Assembly: GCA_020310875.1 (NCBI GenBank)
Contig: CM035441.1
Span: 91,234,495-91,298,494, forward strand
DNA length: 64,000 nucleotides
Source of the DNA: Ceratopteris richardii
Taxonomy: Eukaryota; Streptophyta; Polypodiopsida; Polypodiales; Pteridaceae
Reading direction: 5' to 3'
Below are positions 45,257 through 56,787 of the stretch, in pieces (the stretch's first letter is position 1; every line of letters begins with the position of its first letter). The position numbers were made by a program, and so were the translations under genes. The notes beneath the pieces were generated by a model. It ran no database searches. It was not told the DNA's origin and was given only the letters and a program-made list of their open reading frames with translations.

Positions 45257-45485
45257 GTTGGAGTTAGACGTCTGCGGAAGCACGCGAACATCACAAGGAA
45301 GAAGAAGAAGCTTGGAGCACAACAGACAAGACTGAATGTATTACTAGAGAATGTACAAAGATAAGTAGCCCATTAGGGCAATAGGCGTATATACAAGCCG
45401 GGGGAAAAAAACCTCCTAAAGAGGGAAAAAAGTGCCCCGGCGGTCCTAGAGTGTTCACACACATCACTACCTAAATATATCAACA
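45257..45485 (-). repeat. 3' LTR of the nested copia element
   Basis: 229 bp. Sites differing from the partner include AACATC/AACAAC, AACAGAC/AACACAC and CTAGAG/CTATAG. Confidence 0.93.
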
Positions 45486-45559
45486 AATCCCCCCTGGGAG
45501 TGATGCGGTGAACAAGGAGCTGGCACTCATGTATAAGGAAGTGCCAAGCTATGTGGAAA

Positions 45560-47380
45560 TCACTCCACAAAAGGAAGTAAGCCCAAAGCTTTGCGGAAAG
45601 CTTCAAATTTCTCCCTAGGCAGAGCCTTCGTGAAAAGGTCTGCAATGTTCTCCTGCGTGGGCACATATGCCAAGCTGATCTCCCCAGCAGAGAACCTCTC
45701 CCTGACATAGTGATAATGCACCTCAATGTGCTTAGTGCAAGCATGGAACACAGGGCTCCTCGCAACTGCCAATGCGCTCTGACTGTCAGTGAAGATGGTG
45801 GTGGTAGAAGACTGGCCAACACCCAAATCAGCCATAAGGCATCTGAGCCACACACACTCAACAGTCGCTGTGAAAGCTACCCTATACTCAGCCTCACAAC
45901 TGGAAGTGGCCACAATAGGCTGCTTCTTGCTCAACCAAGATATACATGAGCTACCAAGCATGAAGCAAAAACCACTGGTGGACACACGAGTGTCATAGCA
46001 ACCAGCCCAATCTGAGTCAGAAAAAGCATGCAAATCTGGCGTTAGTGATCCCCCCTTGGGATAAAACAACCCAAGTAGCCGAGTACCACTCAAGTAGCGA
46101 AAGATGCGCTTAACCGCCTTCCAATGCGTGACTCCTGGGCAATGCATAAACCTGCTCAGCTGTGAGACAGCAAACTGAATATCTGGTCGAGTAATGCATA
46201 AGTAAATCAAGCATCCAACAGCGTGCTGATAGAGAACAGCATCAAATGCATCTCCAGCATCATGAAGACTCAATCGTAAACCTGTCTCCATAGGAGTGGC
46301 AATAGGCTTACAATCTTCAAGGCCAAAATGCTGCAATAATGTGTCAATATGTTTCGTTTGACACAAAGCCATTCCACCATCAACTTGCATAAACTGAATG
46401 CCCAAATAGTGATGCAAATGCCCCAAATCAGACATCTCAAATGAGGCATGCAAATCAGCCTTAAAATCAGCAATATGCTTCTCAATAGGACCAGTGAGCA
46501 GCATGTCGTCTACATAGACAGCAATGATCAGAAGCACATCATTAGCACGCTTAACATATAAGGTGCTTTCAGTTGGACTGTTCTCAAAACCATGTGCAAT
46601 CAGATAGGCATGTATCTTCTCATACCAAGCACGTGGTGCTTACTTTAAACCATATAACGCCTTCTTTAACCTGCACACCTAGTTTTCATGCCCTTTTTGC
46701 ACAAAGCCACGGGGCTGAAAAACATACACTTCTTCATGAAAGTCACCATTCAGAAATGCTGTTTTAATGTCCAACTAATGTACATTCCAACCATGATGGG
46801 CTGCAAGTGCAAAAATGCTCCGAACAGTAGTCATACGTCATGTAGGTGCAAAGGTCTCATCAAAATCAATGCCTCTTTCCTGCGCATAACCCTTTGCAAC
46901 AAGCCTAGCCTTATACCTGTCAACTGTACCATCAGGTTTACGCTTCAGCTTGTATACCCACTTAGTGCCAATGGCCTTCTTGCCAGGAGGCAAGTCACAT
47001 AAAGACCATGTACCATTCTTCATTATAGCATCATATTCAGATTGCATAGCAGCCATCCAATTTTCTAAATTCTGTGCTTCATCAAAAGAAACAGGCTCAT
47101 TCTCATCATAGAGACTAGATGCAGCCATAGCATAGCAATCTGATGCAAAGGAGGCACTATGAGAGTGTGAACGAGTACGATATGACAAAGGTGCATCTAA
47201 TTTGCTATCACGCAAAGTCTGCACCAGCCATTTTGGCATAGTTTTTGCCTGCTCAATATCAGCTCTCTCATCAGCAAGTGCATCATGTAAATCTGCATCA
47301 GAAATGGAATGATCTGCATCATCATATGAAACCTGCAAACTGAGAAGTTGCCTCATTAGGACCAACACTAGACTGTCCAC
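45560..47380 (-). pseudogene. Copia reverse transcriptase and RNase H (nested element)
   Basis: 46838-47380: RT N-terminus with LENWMAAMQSEYDAIMKNGT, GTKWVYKLKRKPDGTVDRYK and ARLVAKGYAQERGIDFDETF. 45560-46537: palm with the catalytic YVDDMLLTG, LIYLCITRPDIQFAVSQLSR, then RNase H (DSDWAGCYDTRVSTSGF, SSCEAEYRVAF, KHIEVHYHYVRERF, DLFTKALPREKFEAFRKAL). 46538-46837 has stops at Gln positions (HxLDIKTAF, GLKxAPRAWYE) and two others. Otherwise close to functional. Confidence 0.9.
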
Positions 47381-49367
47381 CTGTAAAAAGAGGCATCAAA
47401 GTATCATACATGTCTTTGGAGCTAACAGATGTCTCCTTAGTACATGAAAGCAATGGCTGAATAGCATCTTCCACAAATACAACATCACGGCTAACCAGAA
47501 TGCGTTTAGTCTGTGGATGATACAGGCGATAGCCTTTACTTTCAGAACTGTATCCAACAAAAATATATTTAACTGCTTTATCATCCAATTTTCTGCGATG
47601 TTGTTCAGGCACTAATGCATATACCAAACAACCAAAAACACGCAGATGAGCAACAGATGGCTTGCGGTCATGCCAAGCCTCATATGGAGTGATAGACTGC
47701 AGTGCTTTAGTGGGACACCTGTTCAGTACATATGCTGCACACATGACAGCCTCAAGCCAGAAACTATGAGGTAAAGCCTGACTCTTGACCATACACCTCG
47801 CCATATCCATGAGAGACCTGTTCTTCCGTTCAGCAACTCCATTCTGTTGAGGTGTATACGGCACTGTACACTGGTGTTTTATCCCACGTTCAGCCAGAAA
47901 TGCATTAAAATCTGAAGACATACATTCCCCCCCTCGATCAGAACGGAGGGTGCCCATTTTACATGCTGACAGATTTTCAGCCAAAACCAAAAACTATTTG
48001 AAGCACATGAACACTTCGGACTTTGCTTTGAGTGGATATACCCATGCATGCCTGGAAAAATCATCAATGAAAGTCACGAAGTAAAGGTAATTTCCAAAAG
48101 AGGGTGTCTGCATAGGACCACAGACATCACTATGTACAAGCTGCAATTTCTGCGTAGCCCGAACTGAACCATCTTTTGGAAAGGAAGAACGCTGCATTTT
48201 GCCCAAAATACAGCCTTCACAAACATGTTTTCCAGGTGCCTCAAGTTTGGGCAAAGAGGACACCATTTCAGATTTCTGTAGGCATAGCAAACTAGCAAAA
48301 TTCAGATGACCAAAGCGTGCATGCCAAAGCTTTGCATCTGACATAGCCTGAGAATCTTGAACTGCACATGCCGAATCATTCACAGATCTTTCATAGTCTA
48401 TGAGCTTATACAACGAACGACATAAAATGCCAGAAGCAATAATCACATCGCCATTTGAGAGATCATGAACTATACACCTGTCATCAACAAATTTCACAAC
48501 CAAGCCAATCTTGGCTAATGCAGAAACTGATAACAGATTCTTTTTTATCCCTGGCACAAATAAAGCATCTGACAAAGTGAAAGAACTACCATCAGCAGTA
48601 GTCAAAATGATCTTACCAACTCCCACAACAGGATAAGAGGAGTTATTGGCGCATGTAACAGTATTCCCTGTAGGGGCAGGCTCGAGTGAAGAGAAGAAAC
48701 TACGCTGCGAGGTAATATGTTTGGTCGCCCCACTGTCAAAGTACCAAACATCTGAGTCTACTGCAAACATGCACTGATCATGAGAAGATGGGTCAAAACT
48801 GTAGACAGTAGTAAACGCCCATTCTTCTTCCTGCACAAGATTTGCAGACTCTGTTTTTGGTGTAGAGGCCTCTACAACAACCATTCCAGCCTCTTTAGCA
48901 GCTAGTTTTGGACAGTTCTTTATGATATGATCATTGCCTTTACAGTACTTACAAAACAATTTCTGCTTTTTTGATTTTTTCTCATCTTTGTCTTGGTTCT
49001 TTGAATGTGCAGCATTTGTAGATTTCTGCTTACTAGTAGAAGAGCTCCATTTTCCTTTGCCCTTCTGACTAGCCAGGAAAGCTTGATCTGCAACTCGCAT
49101 AATGGACCTGTTCTCCCTGGACTGATCTTCCTGCAACAGAACAGAGACTAACTCCTCAAATGATAAGGCATTCGGATTGCCTTTCATCATCAACCAAAGA
49201 GTAGAAGCAAAACTCTGATATGAGTCAGGAAGACCATTCAGAATGGTCTGCACAAGTGAGCTATCTGGTATAACCTCATCAGCAGAAATCAACTGTTCCT
49301 TCAAATTTTTGATCTTCATTAGGAAACTGTCCATAGAATCACCTTCATTCATGTGCTCACTCTCCAA
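47322..49367 (-). pseudogene. Copia gag C-terminus, protease, integrase (nested element)
   Basis: 47994-49367: gag end (EGDSMDSFLMKIKNLKEQL), knuckle CKYCKGNDHIIKNC, protease WYFDSGATKHIT, pre-integrase zinc (LWHARFGHLN, CEGCILGKM), first integrase acid (LVHSDVCGPM), FIDDFSRHAWVYPL. A TAG after CFK (about 47991) splits it from 47322-47990: LRSDRGGECMSSDF (second acid), YTPQQNGVAERKNRSL (Glu), and the KYIFVGYSSESKGYRLYHP block. All catalytic residues are visible. Confidence 0.92.
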
Positions 49368-49817
49368 CTATTTTTGGAGATAAGCAACACGAGCCTCATT
49401 CCTAGCTTGGTACAATGTGGTAAGTGTATCCCAAGCATCCCTAGCTGCTCTGCAAGAGCATATGTGAGGAATAATGGCACGTTTGACAGACAAAGCTATC
49501 AATGCATGTGCTTGGGCATCTCTGCCATCCAAACAAATCTGCTCTACAGTAGGTGCAACAGAAACAGCAGCACGAACAGGAATCTGCACAATATCATCTT
49601 CGACACCATCTTCATCAGCTCCAGCACCTCCAGCACCTGTATTTGTAGTACCTGTAGCCGCAGGTGTAACAGGACGTCTTTCAACACCCTGCACAATGTT
49701 CCACAGTCCTTTTGCAACCAATACATGTCGCATCATATAAGCCCATAATGGGTAGTTGGTACCATCCAACTTATCCTCAACAGCCAACATACGGAATACA
49801 TCACTGCTTTCAGCCAT
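49368..49817 (-). pseudogene. Copia gag N-terminus (nested element)
   Basis: Minus-strand ATG at 49817: MAESSDVFRMLAVEDKLDGT, NYPLWAYMMRHVLVAKGLW, ARDAWDTLTTLYQARNEARV. Ends at a TAG (LQK-stop-LES) directly in frame with the next ORF, so one stop separates it from the rest. A Gly/Ala-rich insert follows VERRPVTPAAT. 49818-50172 is the leader. Confidence 0.92.
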
Positions 49818-50172
49818 GGCCGATGACTAAAAAACCTTGATGCAGAAAATTGACTGTATCTCAAAAAGTTAAACGGAACTGCCCAGACGAGTTCTGCTAG
49901 ACCTGTAGCAGACTTCAAGACGCTTAAATTGGCAAACAAAAATTGGTATATACCTTTGGCACAAAAGGACGAAATAGCCTGCACAAGCGCTGCGATAGTG
50001 CATTCGGAGGCCGAAACGAGCTCAGATCGCGATTTTGGCACGACACAGCAAAGCTGATTTGATCTCAAAAACACCCTAAGTATGCTCACCAAATTTCATG
50101 CGAATCTAAGACTGCAAACGGAGGAGTATCGACGGTGCCCTAGATGAAGCGACGACCTGCTCTGATACCAAT

Positions 50173-50402
50173 TGTTGGAGTTAGACGTCTGCGGAAGCAC
50201 GCGAACAACACAAGGAAGAAGAAGAAGCTTGGAGCACAACACACAAGACTGAATGTATTACTAGAGAATGTACAAAGATAAGTAACCCATTAGGGCAATA
50301 GGCGTATATACAATCCGGGGGAAAAAAACCTCCTAAAGAGGGAAAAAAGTGCCCCGGCGGTCCTATAGTGTTCACACACATCACTACCTAAATATATCAA
50401 CA
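50173..50402 (-). repeat. 5' LTR of the nested copia element
   Basis: 230 bp, adjacent to the Met-tRNA primer-binding site. Confidence 0.93.
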
Positions 50403-50407
50403 AATAA

Positions 50408-50525
50408 GTCCACGTGCATTTAGGCCATCATGATTCTTGACCTGATAAATCAAAACACAAATCACATTAAAAACCTCAAGACATCAAAATCCATATAACA
50501 TTCCATTATTCCATAACGTATAACA
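50408..50525 (-). repeat. Host gypsy 5' LTR, second part
   Basis: Resumes after the AATAA copy and ends ...ACGTATAACA. Matches 35590-35706 and the end of the LTR at 1059-1502. Confidence 0.8.
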
Positions 50526-51490
50526 GATGTTTCTTTCTACCCTTATCTAAATACCTCAAGATGGTGCATGCAAAATATCAAGCTGAGGTATATCTCCTTT
50601 TAGGGGATATAGAGGCTTGATAGTTGGGTCATTGTGAAAGCCTCAAATATCCAAATAATTTTAAACTTATAAATTGAAAGTATGATTAAAGTTGTATGAT
50701 ATATGAAAGTTTGGAAGAAAATAGAATCATTTGATAGGAAAAATGACCTCTTCTTTTAGAACAATCCTTGGCAAGGATTCACGAAAGATCACTACTTGTG
50801 TTTGATGATCATGGTTGTGTCATATTTGAAGCTCTAATCGCAAATTTTTTTCTTGGATACAATACTCCAATATAATCAAAGATTTTAAAATTTATCTTCT
50901 TAATTAAAAGGTATTCTATAAGTGCAAGTGCATTGTTCGCAGGTTCATTGAAGCATATGTAGCAAAGAGAGAATTGTAAATCTTAATTAGTATTTTATTG
51001 AATTTCAAAATGAAATTCTGTATAATGAAACTATAAAAGTTAGTCTAGACTTGTACACAAATAAATTAAAATTTGGAGTTTATTCAATCAATCTGTGGGC
51101 TTCAGGAAGATTACACTGTACATTTCAAGAGTTGGTCAAGTGTTCAAACCTTCCTGAGAAATGATTAGAAAACTTTGCGAAAATCAAATCAAGTGTTTTT
51201 TGAGCCTAATACAAGCTTTAGGAAAGATTAAGGAGGGGGAAAATTTTTATAAAAAGTTATTCAAAGTTTACATTTAATATCCTACTCTTGAAAGTTGATT
51301 GTGTCAAGAAAATTCTTGAAAGGAAAAGATTTTCCACAGGGTTTCTATGATATCTTTTGATATGGTGTGATCAACATGGGCTAACCATGCCCTAAATATG
51401 TGTCAATTGATGATTGATTTATTGTGATCATTTTAAGTTGAACAAAGGAGACTCTATCAAACTTTTTAAAGAGATGTTTAATGCCATGAG
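50526..51490. other. Non-coding gap
   Basis: AT-rich, stops in all frames, no recognisable protein or repeat edge. It may be the lost 5' half of the copia element that follows. Confidence 0.45.
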
Positions 51491-51493
51491 AGC

Positions 51494-52436
51494 ATGGAAC
51501 ATGAGAAATTTAGTGGTTGTTCTCATTTCATATGTTATGGATTGATACAAGTTGCATCAAAGCCACTTCTTGCAAGTTACTATTTGATGCAAGCCACATC
51601 CTTCACAAATCTAGCTGAGTTGATCTATCACACAATGTCATGTTTCTTAAATCAGTATTTCTCTAAAGAGTTTGATGATTATTTGTGGAATGCAGGTATA
51701 AAGAGAGAAGTAACTTGCACGTACTCTCCTCAACAAAATGGAATTGCAGAAAGAAGAAATACAACTCTTGTAGAATTTTCAAGAGCAATGATGAAGGAAA
51801 AGAATTGCCCAAATTACTTATGGGCAGAAGCTATCAACACTGCAACATACCTTGTGAATAGGTTACCTTGTGAATAGGTTACCTTATGAAGCATGGTGGG
51901 GTAAGAAACCTACTCTTGATCATTGTAAGGTGTTTGGATGTTTAGCATATGCTTATGCTCCTTCACAATTGAGACATAAGCTAGAACCCAAAGCAGAGAA
52001 GTATGTGTTTATTGGGTATGATGATAGATAGATGGGTTACAGATTGTGGAGTCCATCTACAAAGCAATTTCTTGTTACTAAATATGTTACATTTGATGAG
52101 CAAAGCACATGGTATACAGGGTCAACAAATGATTATGCAGATGACAAAGACATACAAAGAAAAGGGAAGACAAAAGTAAGTATGTATGAAGAAGATATTG
52201 ATGATGTTGATTGTAAAAGTAAATTGCAGACTAATATTGAAGATGGGCCAAGATTTGATGCAGAATCAAATGTGGCTAAGACTTCAAGAAGTGCAGAGGT
52301 CAGAAGATCCTCAAGGGAAAGAAAAGAGCCTATCAGGTATAGCTATGATACATCTTTTCTAACAACAAAAGATTATGATTATATTGTGAAGACAGAAGAG
52401 GATCCAATCACATATGAAGAAGCCAAAGGAAAATAG
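51494..52436 (+). pseudogene. Copia integrase C-terminal half, truncated
   Basis: From about 51645: FSKEFDDYLWNAGIKREVTC, YSPQQNGIAERRNTTLVEFS (third catalytic residue present), YLWAEAINTATYLVNRLPCE. A 17-bp repeated stretch (TTGTGAATAGGTTACCT) puts a stop at 51876. KPTLDHCKVFGCLAYAYAPS and KYVFIGYDDR follow, a TAG at 52028, then MGYRLWSPSTKQFLVTKYVT. Gag, protease and the first integrase acids are missing. Confidence 0.88.
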
Positions 52437-52451
52437 AATTGGGAGAAGGCA

Positions 52452-53945
52452 ATGCAAGAAGAGTATGATGCTCTACTTGAAAATGAAACATGGGAATTGG
52501 TGCCTAGACCAAAGAATCAGAAAGTCACTGGATGTAAGTGGGTGTATAAAACAAAAAGATTTGCAGATGGTAAGGTGTCTAGATACAAGGCTAGACTTGT
52601 GGTCAAAGGTTATGCCCAAACTTATGGGGTAGATTATGATGAAACCTTTAGTCCTGTTGCTAAGATGTCTACAATTAGATCATTGATTGCTATTGCAGTT
52701 TGTAAAGGATGGAAGTTGTCACAATTAGATGTGAAGAATGCATTTCTGAATGGATACATTGCAGATGAAGTGTACATGGAGCAACCCGAAGGTTTCATGG
52801 ATTTAATTGGATCAGATTATGTGTGTAAGCTTAAGAGAACTTTGTATGGGTTGAAGCAGGCTCCAAGAGCATGGAATTACAGGCTTGTTAAGTTCTTGAA
52901 TGAATGTGGATTTCAAGCATCAAAGGCAGATAGTAGCTTGCTAGTGAAGGCAAGTGAAAATGGATACATATACATGTGTATTTATGTTGATGAATTTATT
53001 GTCACACGTACAGATGCTCAAGGAATCAATGAGATTAAGAAACAAATAGAGAAGGAGTTTAAGATAAGTGATTTGGGAAACTTATCTTATTTCTTAGGAA
53101 TGCAGATTGTATATACTCAACATGGAGTATATGTTACACAAGAGAGGTACTTGAAGAATCTTCTGGTCAAATTCAACATGGAGGATTGCAAGCCTTCAAG
53201 CACACCATTGGAGGTAAATCATAAGTTAAGCAGGTATGGAGGTGAAGAATTCAATGGCATGAAGAAATATCAGAGTTTGGTAGGTAGTTTAATCTATGCT
53301 ACCTTGACAAGGCCAGATCTATCATATGCAGTAGGTGTGTTATCACAATTCATGCATTGTCCAAAGAAGACTCATTGGATTGCAGCTCAAAGGGTACTCA
53401 GATATATCAAAGGAACCCTAAGTGAAGGTCTGTATTATGGATTTACTTCTGATACAAGAATCAAAGTGTTTAGTGATGCAGATTGGGTAGGTGATTCAGA
53501 TGATAGAAGGTCTACTCATGGGTATCTCTGTTATATTGGAGATAAGTTAGTTTCTTGGTGCTCAAAGAAGCAACATATAGCTGCTTTGTCATCTACAGAA
53601 GCTGAGTATAAAGGAATGGTAGAGGTTGCAAAAGAAGTAATATGGTTAAAAACCTTGTTGAAGAGTTTTAGAACTGATCAGAGTACTCCAATTATTTTTG
53701 GAGATAATATGAGTTCATTGTATTTGGCAGCTAACCCTGTTTTTCATGCCAGGACTAAGCATATAGAGATTCAGTATCATTTCTTGAGGGAAAAGGTACT
53801 TGATAAAGAGATTGAAGTGATGTATACTCCAACAAAAGAACAAGTTGCAGATATGTTAACAAAAAGCTTGGATGGACCTAAGCTACAAAGATTCAAGGAG
53901 ATGGCAGGAGTGAAGAAGAATGGAATAATCACAATTAGTGATTGA
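52452..53945 (+). CDS. Copia reverse transcriptase/RNase H, intact frame
   Basis: 497 codons without a stop: MQEEYDALLENETWELVPRP, KWVYKTKRFADGKVSRYKAR, KGYAQTYGVDYDETFSPVAK, LDVKNAFLNGYIADEVYMEQ, TLYGLKQAPRAWNY, LIYATLTRPDLSYAVGVLSQ, then RNase H (FSDADWVGDSDDRRSTHGYL, SSTEAEYKGMVEVAKEVIWL, ARTKHIEIQYHFLREKVL, DMLTKSLDGPKLQRFKEM) to TGA 53943. The polymerase active site reads YVDE instead of YVDD, so one of the two metal-binding Asp is Glu. In the parent element this was part of one polyprotein; the ORF start is an internal Met after a TAG at about 52434. Confidence 0.88.
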   Translation: MQEEYDALLENETWELVPRPKNQKVTGCKWVYKTKRFADGKVSRYKARLVVKGYAQTYGVDYDETFSPVAKMSTIRSLIAIAVCKGWKLSQLDVKNAFLNGYIADEVYMEQPEGFMDLIGSDYVCKLKRTLYGLKQAPRAWNYRLVKFLNECGFQASKADSSLLVKASENGYIYMCIYVDEFIVTRTDAQGINEIKKQIEKEFKISDLGNLSYFLGMQIVYTQHGVYVTQERYLKNLLVKFNMEDCKPSSTPLEVNHKLSRYGGEEFNGMKKYQSLVGSLIYATLTRPDLSYAVGVLSQFMHCPKKTHWIAAQRVLRYIKGTLSEGLYYGFTSDTRIKVFSDADWVGDSDDRRSTHGYLCYIGDKLVSWCSKKQHIAALSSTEAEYKGMVEVAKEVIWLKTLLKSFRTDQSTPIIFGDNMSSLYLAANPVFHARTKHIEIQYHFLREKVLDKEIEVMYTPTKEQVADMLTKSLDGPKLQRFKEMAGVKKNGIITISD

Positions 53946-53953
53946 GGGGGAGC

Positions 53954-54956
53954 TGCTGGAACAAACCAGTCACAAATTGGTGATTACAAAGAGATTGAAG
54001 CAAGTTTATAATCAGATTGATGTGGAAAAAGACACTTGAGAAAGTGAAGAGATCTCAGAAGTGAAGTTTGTATACATATGTACATTACAGGTGGAAATTC
54101 TTGTAATCTGAGTATAGATATTCCTTAGGATGATAAGGAGTATTGTAATAGACTCGGGATAAGTCTAAAAACATATGTATATAAGTCAATGATGTATAGA
54201 AATAAGTAAGAGAGTCATTAGAGAACAAGTGTCATAGAGATAGATGTGAAGAGAGTCATCTTCAGGAAATAGCATCGGGTATTTCGTAGGTTTCTCTCAG
54301 TCTCATCATGTGGATTAGAAATCCTGTTGTACACATCTAACGTGGAAGCTAATGAAGCTATGTTCAGAATTTTATGATCCAATTCTTTTTCTCTACTGTG
54401 AGTATGATCAATAGGAACATTGGTATGTAGAATCTGCAGATAGACTTCTCAGAACCGCACACTTTTCCGTGTCAATGTTTTGCTTAGATCTCAGTGCATA
54501 GTGTAAAGTTTTTAATGACTGAGCATTCAAAATCTAAGTTAGAAGGTAAGGAAGCTATGGCTAAAAGAATTTAGCAAAACGGGATCTGTGCTGTGAGAAA
54601 TCAACTTAAGAAGTTGACCATGTCAAAGTCGCCATTTTTGGAAGACAGTTTTTGACATACCTTTGGTCTTAAGGATCAAATTACAGTTTTAAGGATTCTT
54701 TTGAAGAAGTAATGGTTGATATGATTGCACAAAGATAGTGTGGAGATTTGTGCATCATTGGTTTGAAGAAATCTGAATATATGTGCAGGTATTGAAGTCA
54801 GTTTCTGAAGCAGGCTTTCTAAAGAAGGAATTTCTTCACTTAGAGAAGTGCCAGTGAAAGTTCTGATAAATGAAGACAACATTTGTGTAAAGTTTGATCC
54901 ATAATTGATATAGAAGTGTTCGTAGATTAGTATAGATCAAACCTTTGGAGATTAAG
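53954..54956 (+). repeat. 3' LTR of the truncated copia element (end unclear)
   Basis: TGAGGGGGAGC (polypurine tract) precedes TGCTGGAACAAACC at 53954. A TATATAAG box lies at about 54177. The right border is not seen: sequence runs to 54956, where a foreign copia piece begins. No matching 5' LTR in the window. Confidence 0.55.
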
Positions 54957-55663
54957 AAGTCTCCAACATTCTCTTCACTTGAGTCTGCCCCTATAGGGAA
55001 TACTGTTACATGCGCCAACAACTCATCTCATCCTATTATGGGAGTTGGTAAGATCATTTTGACTATTGCTGATGGTGGTTCTTTCACCATGTCAGATGCT
55101 TTATTTGTGCCAGGGATCAAGAAGAACCTGTTATCAGTTTTTGCATTAGCCAAGATTGGCTTGGTTGTGAAATTTCTTGATGACAGGTGTACAGTTCATG
55201 ATCTCTCAAATGGCGATATGATTATTGCTTCTGGCATTTTATGTCATGGGCTGTATAAGCTCATAGACTATGAAAGATATGTGAATGATTCGGCATGCGC
55301 AGTACATGATTCTCAGGCTATCTTAGATACAAAGCTTTGGCATGCACGCTTTAGTCATCTGAATTTTGCTAGTTTGCTACGCCTACAGAAATCTAAAATG
55401 GTGTCCTCTTTTCCCAAACTTGAGGCACCTGGAAACATGTTTGTGAAGGCTCTATTTTGGGTGAAATGCAGCGTTCCTCATTTCCAAAAGATGGTTCAGT
55501 TCGGGCTACTCAGAAATCGCAGCTTGTACATAGTGATGTATGTGGTCCTATGCAGACACCTTCTTTTGGAAATATCTTTACTTCGTGACTTTCATTGATG
55601 ATTTTTCTAGGCATGCATGGGTATATCCATTGAAGGCAAAGTCCGAAGTGTTCATGTGCTTCC
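54957..55663 (+). mobile_element. Fragment of the 45-50 kb copia family, plus strand
   Basis: About 700 bp homologous to the protease/pre-integrase/integrase start of the nested copia (48000-48700), in the opposite orientation. Reads CANNSSHPIMGVGKIILTIA, ALFVPGIKKNLLSVFALAKI, DSQAILDTKLWHARFSHLNF; the frame shifts after EAPGNMF. It begins and ends abruptly without LTRs. Confidence 0.88.
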
Positions 55664-56787
55664 GCACATGACTTACTCCAATAGTGATTGAGTATCATTG
55701 GATAGCCTCTTTGAGTTTGTGATAGAAAGATAGTTTTGTTGATTCGCATAGCCAACATTTAGTTTTTGGAGTGGCTAGAGGCCATTGCATTGTTCATTTG
55801 AAGTATTTTTTACTTACTGATCTCATTCTCAATCTTAACAAATTGGGCTTTTTCTCATCTCTGTACTTGTAAATTTTTCCATCTCTATGTCTTTATTGTC
55901 AAGTGGTATCCCCATAAATGTCAGAGGACATATTTCCCTAAGTAAGAAATCCCCTTGAGTAGAAGGATAACTAGAACCGTAGTCTTGGATGCCTACTCTG
56001 TAGTTCGGCACACCTAGATGGACCCTTGCATTTTTTTGTGTGAGGTACCCAGTACAGTAAAAAAATTGTTTCTGAATTACTTTTTCTTGATTTTTGCATC
56101 TTGCGAGTGGGTACTTGACTAGCATGTGAGTAGACAGAGAGCCTCTCCATGCACAAAAGAGCCTCAAGAAATCATCTCTACCTTTCACTAGTCAAATTAG
56201 CTCCTCCTTAAATTTTTTTGTTGATTTGGTTTCAACCCTGCTCTCAAAAGAGAAGCATAGAGGGACATTGGATTTCTCTTCTGATACTTTAGAGGATGCT
56301 CAAGCACCAATGGAGGACCTTTCAAATCTACTCCCAAGATTGAACATTAAATTCCCTACCTTTTAGGGATCATCTTATGAAGACACAAATGATCATGTAA
56401 GGAGACTCATCTCTTTATGTCATGGTCATGGACATCAAAACTGATAGGATGTGATGGTGTTGTTGTCTCCTTCTACATAAGAAGGACCTGCACATAAGTC
56501 GTACAATCAATATGCAGACGAGAACTTCATCACTTGGGAAGCATTGAAGAATTTTGTGGAGGAGAAAAAAGCAAGAAAAGAAGAAGAAGAAGTGAAGAAA
56601 ATAGAAATGCAAAGTAGCTCAATAAAAGACTAACCCTCTACCCAAAGCCCCACAGGGGCTTGCACCAGGCTGCAACATAATGCAAGGACCCCAAGAGTGC
56701 AAACAAAGAAGTAAACAAGGTCTTTACCACACCCATAAGGTCCTTCTAACGATGGGAAGAACTCTAATGAAAGGTGACTAGATATAC
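55664..56787 (+). pseudogene. Degenerate stretch with gag-like remnant
   Basis: 56300-56450 reads LPRLNIKFPTF, a stop, then GSSYEDTNDHVRRLISLCHG on the plus strand; 56500-56632 reads NFITWEALKNFVEEKKARKE. This resembles a gypsy capsid region but is heavily decayed. 55664-56290 has no recognisable content. Confidence 0.4.

Larger units (their letters stand above)
45257..50402 (-). mobile_element. Nested Ty1/copia element, full length, TSD AATAA
   Basis: LTRs 45257-45485 (229 bp) and 50173-50402 (230 bp), TGTTGGAGTTAGAC...TATATCAACA, with five substitutions and one indel between them. Perfect AATAA target duplication (45252-45256 and 50403-50407). Primer-binding site complement TCTGATACCAAT abuts the right LTR; AATCCCCCCCT (polypurine on the minus strand) follows the left LTR. 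Minus-strand order gag, protease, integrase, RT, RNase H. Confidence 0.95.
35581..50525 (-). mobile_element. Old Ty3/gypsy chromovirus hosting two nested copia insertions
   Basis: Minus-strand order from right: 5' LTR (44887-45256 continuing at 50408-50525), leader, gag, protease, RT, RNase H, integrase, chromodomain, then only the last ~125 bp of the 3' LTR (35581-35706). CTCTAATATCATTG before 44887 is a decayed Met-tRNA primer-binding site. Removing the insertions at 37333-41339 (with its TAAAC copy) and 45257-50402 (with its AATAA copy) makes the RNase H and LTR continuous. Confidence 0.85.
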
